A DNA stretch of 64,000 nucleotides, taken from Rickettsiella endosymbiont of Aleochara curtula (GTDB taxonomy: Bacteria; Pseudomonadota; Gammaproteobacteria; Diplorickettsiales; Diplorickettsiaceae). The notes under the pieces are model-generated. The model did no database searches and was not told the DNA's origin. It saw only the letters and a program-made list of their open reading frames with translations. Below, piece by piece: positions 45,386-52,595 of the stretch (positions within the stretch are counted from its first letter, which is position 1; every line of letters begins with the position of its first letter). The stretch lies in assembly GCF_964030935.1 (NCBI RefSeq), contig NZ_OZ034990.1, forward strand, positions 932,001 through 996,000. Reading direction: 5' to 3'. A program made the position numbers and the translations under genes.

Positions 45386-47446
45386 TCAAAAAAGCTCGAT
45401 AGGGTCGACATCAAGCGACCAACGAACTCGACGACTACTGGCAAGTAAGCTAATGGGTTTAATAATCTGCTCTAATAAATGCTGCAAAGCGTTACGCCGT
45501 TTTGCTTGTAACAATAATTGGCAACGATAATAACCCGCTCGACGAGGGTGTAAAGAAGGGACTGGTCCTAATAAGCTGATTTCTTTCCCAAGCAATTCAG
45601 CCTGATTTTTTACTTCATTTAAAAAATCAAATGGATAAGCTGAACTTAAGGCTTCGGCATGCATAAGTGCTAAATAACTATAAGGAGGTAAAAGAGAGGT
45701 CTGTCTTTCTTGTAATAATATGTCGCTAAAACTAAGATAACCTTGTTCTAACAAATGGTTTAACAAAGGATGCTCTGGATGATAGGTTTGTATCCACACC
45801 TCTCCAGGCTTATCGGCCCGGCCGGATCGTCCTGCAACTTGCGTTAATAATTGGCCGGTACGTTCCAAGGCACGAAAATCTGCGCTAAACAACCCGCTAT
45901 CTGCCTCTAAAATACCCACTAAAGTAACATTCGGAAAATGATGCCCTTTCGCCAACATTTGTGTTCCAATCAAAATCTGGCTTTCACCTTCATGTATATT
46001 TTTTAATAACTTATCTAAACTTCCTTTACGTTGCGTATTATCTCGATCAATTCGAACTATGCCGACACCCGGAAAATATTTCTGTAAGGTTTGTTCTAAA
46101 CGTTGTGTACCTTGACCCAGAGCCAGTAATTGTTGGCCTTGGCATGCAGGACAGCGAGCATCTAAAGGACGTCGATAGCCACAATAATGGCATTGTAAGT
46201 GTGCCGGTTTTTTATGAAAATTCATTTTTTGTTCGCAACGCTGGCAATCGGCTGTCCAACCGCAATCATGACAAATAGTAACTGGTGAAAAACCACGTCG
46301 ATTTAAAAATAAAAGTACTTGGCCTTGCTTTTGCAAATGTTTTTCCATGGTTTGCAATAATACTGGAGAAAAACCTTGATCAAGTTTTTGGTGGCGTAAG
46401 TCAATGAAGTGAAAGCTAGGTTGAATGGCAAGCCCTGCTCTAACCGGTAAGTGTAATATTTGATAACGATTTTGCTTAGCATTAAAAATGCTTTCTAAAG
46501 ATGCCGTAGCAGAACCCAATACTACCGGTATATGTTCTAAACGGCCGCGAACTAACGCTAAATCTCGCGCGTGATAGCGCAAACCTGTTTGCTGTTTAAA
46601 GGAACTATCATGTTCTTCATCGATGATGATAACCCCCGGACGTAATAAAGGTGTAAATAAAGCAGAGCGTGTACCAATGATAATCGATGCTTTACCTGAT
46701 TTAGCGAGTAACCAATTTTCTAAGCGCCGCTTATCGGTTAATTTAGAATGAAACAATACCAAAGGAACTGAAAAGCGATTGCGGAACCGCGCCAACATTT
46801 GCGGTGTTAAACCGATTTCCGGAACTAATACTAATGCTTGTTTCCCCCGATCAAATACAGATTGTATAATTTCCAAATAGACTTCTGTTTTTCCACTTCC
46901 TGTCACGCCATTTAAGAGAAAAGCTTGAAACTTATCTAAAGAATTAACAATAGTCTTTATAGCTTGTTGCTGATGACTGTTCAATCGAATTTGTTCCGAT
47001 TTTAAATTACTCTTAGCAACAATAGTGAGCTTATCTTCTTTAGTTTCTTCAGTCGGTTTTTTAAAGTTCTTAGGTTTAGCGTCTTTTGCTATGCGTAATG
47101 CATTTGGCATAGCATTAGCAAACACTTCACCAATAGGGCAATGATAATAACGACTGGTCCATTCCAATAATTCTTGGATGGAATCAGGCAAAAGTGGATG
47201 CTCATCAAGAATTGCAAGCGCTTGTTTGAGTTGAGATATCGGACGGACTGATACTTCGCTTACTTCCATTAAAAAACCAACTTTTTTCTGATTGCCAAAG
47301 GGTACCAGCACACGTAAACCCTTTTTTAATTGTGTTAATGGAAAGTCGGATGGAGCCAAATAGTCAAAATATTGATGTAAGGGCGCCGGAATAGCAATTT
47401 TGAGGATATTTTTTGCACTTGAATTTTTGTCTGAGTTACCGCTCAA
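45386..47446 (-). CDS. priA: Primosomal protein N' (PriA), repeat-derived N-terminus
   Basis: Replication-restart helicase. From the TTG at 47446 the protein is 686 residues (E. coli 732). The native domain starts at ILKIAIPAPLHQYFDYLAP; the preceding residues, SGNSDKNSSAK, are translated from dispersed repeat copy D, which also supplies GAGGA seven bases before the TTG. Helicase motifs: GVTGSGKTEVYLE, DEEHDSSFKQQ, LGSATASLE, and QVAGRSGRADKPG; zinc-binding Cys pairs from CHDCGWTADCQRC to CPAC. No ATG is available in frame between the repeat and the conserved fold, so the repeat probably sets the start. Confidence 0.94.
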   Translation of the reverse strand: MSGNSDKNSSAKNILKIAIPAPLHQYFDYLAPSDFPLTQLKKGLRVLVPFGNQKKVGFLMEVSEVSVRPISQLKQALAILDEHPLLPDSIQELLEWTSRYYHCPIGEVFANAMPNALRIAKDAKPKNFKKPTEETKEDKLTIVAKSNLKSEQIRLNSHQQQAIKTIVNSLDKFQAFLLNGVTGSGKTEVYLEIIQSVFDRGKQALVLVPEIGLTPQMLARFRNRFSVPLVLFHSKLTDKRRLENWLLAKSGKASIIIGTRSALFTPLLRPGVIIIDEEHDSSFKQQTGLRYHARDLALVRGRLEHIPVVLGSATASLESIFNAKQNRYQILHLPVRAGLAIQPSFHFIDLRHQKLDQGFSPVLLQTMEKHLQKQGQVLLFLNRRGFSPVTICHDCGWTADCQRCEQKMNFHKKPAHLQCHYCGYRRPLDARCPACQGQQLLALGQGTQRLEQTLQKYFPGVGIVRIDRDNTQRKGSLDKLLKNIHEGESQILIGTQMLAKGHHFPNVTLVGILEADSGLFSADFRALERTGQLLTQVAGRSGRADKPGEVWIQTYHPEHPLLNHLLEQGYLSFSDILLQERQTSLLPPYSYLALMHAEALSSAYPFDFLNEVKNQAELLGKEISLLGPVPSLHPRRAGYYRCQLLLQAKRRNALQHLLEQIIKPISLLASSRRVRWSLDVDPIELF

Positions 47447-47461
47447 CTCATAATCCTCATG
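47412..47461 (-). repeat. Dispersed repeat, copy D (3' half, inside priA start)
   Basis: Minus-strand reading gives ATGAGGATTATGAGTTGAGC, then ACTCAGACAAAAATTCAAG, matching the second half of the copy at 52.5 kb. The first half is absent. It carries GAGGA and a TTG start in the same arrangement as at lspA and continues in frame into PriA. Confidence 0.75.
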
Positions 47462-47491
47462 GTTAAATAAAATTATAATTTTTAGGCTTAA

Positions 47492-48481
47492 TTAAAGTGT
47501 TAAAAAACGCCGCAAATTGTCGGTTATTTTTTTTAAGACAAGCGTATTATTATTTTCATCTTGCTTACTATTTCCATTAGTTGCCATTTTGATATGATAT
47601 TGCGAAGGGCCTATGGTTCCTATCAATGCAGCGTTAGTAGGGCCATATAAAACTATCGTAGGAATCTTCAACGCTGCAGACAAATGACTCAGCCCTGTAT
47701 CTACCGCGACTACTGCTTTAGCTTTACTTAAAACGGCCGCTATTTCATTCAGACTTAAGTAAGGCAACACCTGTACTAGAGGATTCTTCTTAGCCAGTAG
47801 CTTAGCATTTTTTCTTTCATTTTCATTACCCCAAGGAATAAAAATACTTACTCCCTGACGAGTCACTTTTTCTATGAGCAAAGACCAGGAATGATTAGAC
47901 CATAGTTTATTGGAACAACTGGTATTGGGTATAAATATCAAATAATGTTTAGGTAATTCTATTTTAGTTTGGCTTAAACTTTCTTTATTAATACCATAAT
48001 CAGGTTGCGTTTCTGGTAGAGGGTATTTTAAGGCTTTGGCGAATAATTGACGCAAACGATCAATGGCATGTTGCTGCCAGGGCACAGAAAAGGTTTGTTG
48101 GTAGGCCAGATGGGCTAAACTTTCTCGAACAGAATGCTTATCCATGCCAAGCCTACAGCCTCGACTTAGGCACGCAGTAATTGCACTTTTGATAGACCCT
48201 TGCGCATCTAAAACAACATCGTATTGTTGAGCACATAGTTGTTTATAAAATTGTTTTATTTCTCCATTTTGAGCCGTTTGCCAAATATTTTTTCGCCAGC
48301 GCCGCAGAGCGATGGGAATGATTTGTTGGACTTGCGTATGCCACTTAGGAATTTCTGTAAAAGCCTCTTCCACTACCCAATCAAACTGAATATTCGAAAC
48401 AGCCTGAGCCGCGTCGGTAACTGCGGGTAATGTATGAATAATATCGCCCATTGATGACATTTTTATGATTAAAACACGCAT
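47492..48481 (-). CDS. waaC: Lipopolysaccharide heptosyltransferase I
   Basis: Adds the first heptose to Kdo2-lipid A in LPS inner-core assembly, at the cytosolic membrane face. The 329-residue GT9 protein starts MRVLIIKMSSMGDIIHTLPA, the GT-B acceptor-side motif, and has FIPNTSCSNKLWSNHSW for ADP-heptose binding and VAVDTGLSHLSAAL, IVLYGPTNAA in the C-terminal donor domain. E. coli WaaC is 319. Its 5' side borders the 48.6 kb palindrome; priA is 45 bases downstream. Confidence 0.92.
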   Translation of the reverse strand: MRVLIIKMSSMGDIIHTLPAVTDAAQAVSNIQFDWVVEEAFTEIPKWHTQVQQIIPIALRRWRKNIWQTAQNGEIKQFYKQLCAQQYDVVLDAQGSIKSAITACLSRGCRLGMDKHSVRESLAHLAYQQTFSVPWQQHAIDRLRQLFAKALKYPLPETQPDYGINKESLSQTKIELPKHYLIFIPNTSCSNKLWSNHSWSLLIEKVTRQGVSIFIPWGNENERKNAKLLAKKNPLVQVLPYLSLNEIAAVLSKAKAVVAVDTGLSHLSAALKIPTIVLYGPTNAALIGTIGPSQYHIKMATNGNSKQDENNNTLVLKKITDNLRRFLTL

Positions 48482-48561
48482 AAACTCACTCTCATTAAAT
48501 GGCGATACCCAGCACCTTGAATGCCTTAATATAGACTACCCCAAGCAACTAAACCTTAAGG

Positions 48562-48700
48562 GCATGTTGACAGTTGCACGATGATGGCGAAAAAGCATCT
48601 TTTTTCTGCGTTTCGTTACTCACATACCGTAAGTATGTTCTGTTACGGTACTCAAAAAGCACCGCTTTTTCACTCATCCTAGCACAATTGACAATTGTGT
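48562..48700. repeat. Large imperfect palindrome
   Basis: About 140 bases with complementary ends: GTTGACAGTTGCACGATGAT on the left pairs imperfectly with CTCATCCTAGCACAATTGAC on the right, then GAAAAAGC with GCTTTTTC. The centre has TACCGTAA (48625-48632) and TTACGGTA (48643-48650). It fills the gap between waaC and the membrane protein gene. It resembles a MITE or long REP-type element; no transposase lies nearby and no second copy was seen. Confidence 0.65.
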
Positions 48701-48706
48701 CTTAGT

Positions 48707-50053
48707 TTAAGCTATTAAAATGGGCAAAGACTCGGCATTCGATAAACTATTGTTAAAAAACAACTCATTATCAGCATCCGTTTCCTGCCTTGAGTTATAG
48801 AGAGAGAAAAAAGCGGGGCTACTTTGTGTACGCCTTAATTTAAATCTAATTTTGTTATCAATATCTTTAGCTGGTTGGCTAGCTAGGTGGCATGAAAATA
48901 GCGATGATCTTCTTTTTGATGTACAGCAACTATTTTTAATATAGCTAGTCACATCCTCTATTTGTGAAAGCTCTTTTTGGCAAAAGTCTGCATTTGGAAT
49001 ACTAGAAACACGTTTAACTCCATCAATGAGGCGACCCAATCTAGAAAAAAGTGCCGCTAGTACATTATTAGAAATAATAATGGTAGCAAAAATGGTAGCC
49101 GCAACGGCTACAGGTGTTGCAACTAAACTTCCTGCCAAGCATAAACCTAGGGTGATACCTAAGGCTAACAAACAACCGAAACTAATACCTAAAAAAGCAG
49201 TCTTATATTCATAATAACGCGATTGTATACGTTCCTTAATGGATTTATCTTGAGTACCACCTATATACTTCAAAAAGCAATAGGCTTTGGCAAAATAATC
49301 AAAACAAGATGTTGTTAGACTCGTCAAGCTTAATACGAAAGGTAATGCAAAAAGAAATTTATGTAACAACAAAAGATCAATAAAGGGTTTACTAATACCT
49401 ATTACTGCAACAAAAGGCATAGTCCCAGTCAGTATTAATACGCTAAACAAACTTAAGGCAATAATTAAACCTAAAACTACTCCTATAAAAATCGCCAACT
49501 TTTCCTGCTTTAAGCGCGTTCCATCAAACGAGCTTGCCAAACGATTAAATAAACCGCCCAAAGCACAAGTGTAACCTAAAATAAACAAAATATACGCGAA
49601 ATAGGAAAACGTTTCCCAAAAAGGAATAACTGCATGCAAACAAAGACAAAAAATTCCTAAACTAAGCCCTAACAACATGCCAATAGGAGTAAATAATTTT
49701 TCAGCATAGCCTATTTGCCGATTTATTATGACTTCTCGACTAAGAAAGTTTCTAATCTTTGTCTTCTCACCATCGGCGCAGGGAAGCGCAGTAAACAGAT
49801 TCCATAATCGACCTAAATAGGCACCATCGGCTACGAAGCTCCCGTACTCAGCAGGAACCGTTAATAAATTTAAAAACCATGCTGATTCAAATAAACCCGG
49901 TGCAATAATAATTAAAGGAAGTAATAAGCCTAAACCTAATATTGAAATAAGGCCAATCGCTAAACGTTCATTATCTAAGTTGATTATTTTTTTTTTGATC
50001 TTTTCGATGATTAGATTGCTTAGCAAAAAACAGAGATAAAAAACCCTTTGCAT
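48707..50053 (-). CDS. Uncharacterised 448-residue membrane protein
   Basis: No family recognised. It has about eight hydrophobic segments between residues 1 and 350 (for example LAIGLISILGLGLLLPLII, ISFGCLLALGITLGLCLAG, ATPVAVAATIFATIIISNN), many Gly-rich, with a soluble C-terminal tail (about 360-448) rich in Ser, Arg and Asn. Similar sequence in the loops (FLSLTSLTTSCFDYFAKAY and FNRLASSFDG) hints at internal duplication. It starts 21 bases after the lysozyme-like gene stop and may belong to that transcript. Membrane effector or transporter-like protein are both open. Confidence 0.65.
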   Translation of the reverse strand: MQRVFYLCFLLSNLIIEKIKKKIINLDNERLAIGLISILGLGLLLPLIIIAPGLFESAWFLNLLTVPAEYGSFVADGAYLGRLWNLFTALPCADGEKTKIRNFLSREVIINRQIGYAEKLFTPIGMLLGLSLGIFCLCLHAVIPFWETFSYFAYILFILGYTCALGGLFNRLASSFDGTRLKQEKLAIFIGVVLGLIIALSLFSVLILTGTMPFVAVIGISKPFIDLLLLHKFLFALPFVLSLTSLTTSCFDYFAKAYCFLKYIGGTQDKSIKERIQSRYYEYKTAFLGISFGCLLALGITLGLCLAGSLVATPVAVAATIFATIIISNNVLAALFSRLGRLIDGVKRVSSIPNADFCQKELSQIEDVTSYIKNSCCTSKRRSSLFSCHLASQPAKDIDNKIRFKLRRTQSSPAFFSLYNSRQETDADNELFFNNSLSNAESLPILIA

Positions 50054-50074
50054 ATTTAATCTAAGGTTAAAAAT

Positions 50075-50521
50075 TTAAATCTTAGTCGCAGGTACTATTG
50101 AGTTACTCGGGTGGGATAAATAATTAGCTAATAAAAGATATACTTCAGAAACTTTGATTTGATAATTATGGTTTAAGTTAGGAGAATGTGAGTGATAACT
50201 CCCAACCCCTCGCCAAGGGCTTGAAGCATCATTTGCAATTTGTTGGCTCAATATCCAAGTCCCCACGTTTACATTGATACAAGGATCATATTGCAACTGA
50301 TGCTGAGTATAACCATACCGTCGAATTTTTGATAACCAAATTGAATTAATTTGCATCGGACCATAATCGAAAGTACCATTTCTATTCGGCGAAGCAGAAC
50401 CCTTCTTGCCATTTTCTACCGCTAAAACGGAAAGAATTAAAGTGGCAGGAACATGGTAAGTGATCGCCGCTTGATTAATACACTCGATAGGCACGCCATG
50501 GATTTCTAATGCGCTTATCAT
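50075..50521 (-). CDS. Lytic transglycosylase-like (SLT/lysozyme fold) protein
   Basis: Small 148-residue protein starting at the ATG at 50521 (GAGG six bases upstream). It shows the lysozyme-like pattern of specialised transglycosylases such as IagB/IpgF/VirB1: ATLILSVLAVENGKKGSAS with the catalytic Glu, FDYGPMQINSIWLSKI, YDPCINVNVGTWIL and WRGVGSYHS. Such enzymes open peptidoglycan for pili or secretion machines. No signal peptide is visible, which is odd for a murein enzyme. It sits 12 bases after the permease gene on the same strand. Confidence 0.82.
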   Translation of the reverse strand: MISALEIHGVPIECINQAAITYHVPATLILSVLAVENGKKGSASPNRNGTFDYGPMQINSIWLSKIRRYGYTQHQLQYDPCINVNVGTWILSQQIANDASSPWRGVGSYHSHSPNLNHNYQIKVSEVYLLLANYLSHPSNSIVPATKI

Positions 50522-50533
50522 AAGCAACCTCGT

Positions 50534-51970
50534 CTATCTTTTAGCAAGATTATTATTCTCAGTCTTTAAAGCTAAACCACACCTAGCGCAGATAATAGGT
50601 GGCAAGCAAAATAACAAAAGCCCCCCTAACAAAATCATATCAAATTTTAATAGCTGACTCACTTTGACACCACTAGGAGGTATAAATCCGAGTATAAATG
50701 TAATCAAACAGCCTACTAAACCCGCCCCACAGACTATCCAAATACCCCATTCCCCCCCAGGAATACGATAGGCATCACTTCTGCGAGCCTCTTTATAGCG
50801 CAATCGTAACGCGGTTAAAAACAAAAAGATATAAAATAACACTGCCAATTGAGCTGTCATCACGCTCAATAACCAATAAGTCTCATTTACACTAGGAATT
50901 AGAATAAAAAGACTCGTTAATAAAGAAACTAGAAGGCCCTGAACTAGCAATAAGCTTACGGGCGCACCCAACCGATTGACCTTTAGCAACCAATGCAAAC
51001 CGGTTATTTGGCTCTCAGAAGTGGCAATCAGTAAGCCTCGTGTAGGACCGATTACCCAGGTCGAAATACTGCACAAACTTCCAATGATAATTAAAGAAAT
51101 AACGATCGGTATAAAAAAAGACAAATGATAACTATTAAAAAAAGCAACATAAGCCTCAGTTAAACCAGACAATACACTAAGCTGACTTGATGGAACAATG
51201 AGCGCTATGGCGAGAGAGCCCAGTATCAAGCTTATCAATATTAGACTTGCTGACCAAAATAGAGCTCGAGGAAAATCTTTTCGGGGATTATGTACATCCC
51301 CTGCATGCACAGCAGACATCTCTAAACCCATCAGACCAAAAATAATAGTGGTTAAGAAAGCCAAATTATTAAAATTATTCAGATTAGGAAAAAACGAGTA
51401 TGAAGAAAAATGTATTGCTAGCGGACGCGAGCTTTTAATCCAAATGATTGCTAAAACAATAATAAAGAGCATTGGAATTAAAGTGCCCACTAAAGCTCCA
51501 ATACTACTCAGCCAATTCGAAACACGTAAGCCTAAGCAACTTAACGCCGTAACCAGCCACCAGATAATTAATATCGTACTTAAAAGATATAGTTTATGTT
51601 GTACCAATTGCGGATTAATTAAGTACGCAAATGCTGCTATTACAAAAGACAATATGGTTGGATACCAAACGACGTTGTATATCCATTGCAACCAAATCGC
51701 AAACCAACCCCATCGCACACCAAATGCAGTGCGAATCCATATATATGCACCACCTGTACTCGGCCAAGCAGTGGCTAATTCAGCAGTGACTAAAGCCGTC
51801 GGAATAAAAAACAGCAATGCAGCAAGTAAATAAAAAAATATTAAGGCATAACCAAATTGAGCAGCGATAGGTAATGAACGCAAACTGTCAACAGCAATCA
51901 CATTCATCATCGCTAAACTAAACACACCCAGTGGTTTTTTAATAATCCTATTTTTAACAGCCCCTATCAT
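50534..51970 (-). CDS. Amino acid permease (APC superfamily)
   Basis: Inner-membrane transporter of 478 residues with about twelve hydrophobic helices. The N-terminal KPLGVFSLAMMNVIAVDSLR and the segments STGGAYIWIRTAFG and LTTIIFGLMGLEMSAVHAGD fit the APC fold (glutamate/GABA antiporter-like group). The start codon overlaps the lspA stop (TAATG). Substrate cannot be assigned; the cluster does not say. Confidence 0.85.
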   Translation of the reverse strand: MIGAVKNRIIKKPLGVFSLAMMNVIAVDSLRSLPIAAQFGYALIFFYLLAALLFFIPTALVTAELATAWPSTGGAYIWIRTAFGVRWGWFAIWLQWIYNVVWYPTILSFVIAAFAYLINPQLVQHKLYLLSTILIIWWLVTALSCLGLRVSNWLSSIGALVGTLIPMLFIIVLAIIWIKSSRPLAIHFSSYSFFPNLNNFNNLAFLTTIIFGLMGLEMSAVHAGDVHNPRKDFPRALFWSASLILISLILGSLAIALIVPSSQLSVLSGLTEAYVAFFNSYHLSFFIPIVISLIIIGSLCSISTWVIGPTRGLLIATSESQITGLHWLLKVNRLGAPVSLLLVQGLLVSLLTSLFILIPSVNETYWLLSVMTAQLAVLFYIFLFLTALRLRYKEARRSDAYRIPGGEWGIWIVCGAGLVGCLITFILGFIPPSGVKVSQLLKFDMILLGGLLLFCLPPIICARCGLALKTENNNLAKR

Positions 51971-52449
51971 TATTTTTTACCGGATTTATAGCTGGCAATG
52001 ATCCACATAACCGCACCTATGGAAATGGCTGTGTCAGCCAAATTAAAGGTAGCAAAATGCCAATAACCAATACAAAAATCAATAAAATCTATGACGTAAC
52101 CTAAACTCAGCCGATCATATAAATTGCCTATGGCTCCACCCACTATTAATGCAATCGCACAAGCTACCCAATTGCTAAGGCCTCCTCGATAGAGCAAACG
52201 CGCCAGGAAAATACTAACCACGCCACTAATTGCTGAAAAAAACCATCGTTGCCAACCATCCGCTTGGCCTAAAAAACTAAACGCAGCGCCAAAATTGTGT
52301 GTCAAAATAAAGTTTAAGCAAGGAAATACCGGAATAATGCTCGTTTGATCTAACCAATGCACCATCCATAACTTGCTCATGTAATCGAGAGCAATAATAA
52401 ATGCACTTAACCACAGCCAGGCTAACTGAGAAACTTTTCTTGCTTGCAT
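51970..52449 (-). CDS. lspA: Lipoprotein signal peptidase (signal peptidase II)
   Basis: Membrane aspartic protease that cleaves prolipoproteins. The conserved protein starts at MQARKVSQLAWLWL (ATG at 52449), giving 159 residues (E. coli 164), with four membrane helices, and the catalytic aspartates in GNLYDRLSLGYVIDFIDF and FNLADTAISIGA. The open frame runs further to an ATG at 52533 through dispersed repeat copy B, which would add 28 residues including SGNTDKNSSAK. Either start is possible. It follows ileS, the classical pair, and its stop overlaps the permease ATG. Confidence 0.92.
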   Translation of the reverse strand: MQARKVSQLAWLWLSAFIIALDYMSKLWMVHWLDQTSIIPVFPCLNFILTHNFGAAFSFLGQADGWQRWFFSAISGVVSIFLARLLYRGGLSNWVACAIALIVGGAIGNLYDRLSLGYVIDFIDFCIGYWHFATFNLADTAISIGAVMWIIASYKSGKK

Positions 52450-52457
52450 AATACTCT

Positions 52458-52569
52458 TCGCACTTGAATTTTTGTCTGTGTTGCCGCTCAATTCGCAATC
52501 CTCATGTATGATAATACACTCCGGTTGCTTCATTCTCGCTGCGCCTTGCCAAAAACCCCATTGCTGTGA
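52458..52569 (-). repeat. Dispersed repeat, copy B (full length)
   Basis: Minus-strand order: CTCACAGCAATGGGGTTTTT, GCAAGGCGCAGCGAGAATGA, AGCAACCGGAGTG, central dyad GTATTATCATAC, then ATGAGGATTGCGAGTTGAGC and CAGACAAAAATTCAAGTGCG. It fills the ileS-lspA gap and enters the frame of lspA. Confidence 0.8.
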
Positions 52570-52595
52570 GTATAAATTGGAAAAAATTTGGGGTT

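Noticed and set aside
51198-51833. 211-codon plus-strand frame inside the permease gene
   Set aside because: Antisense to a clear twelve-helix transporter; its Lys/Ile-rich product reflects complementary codons.
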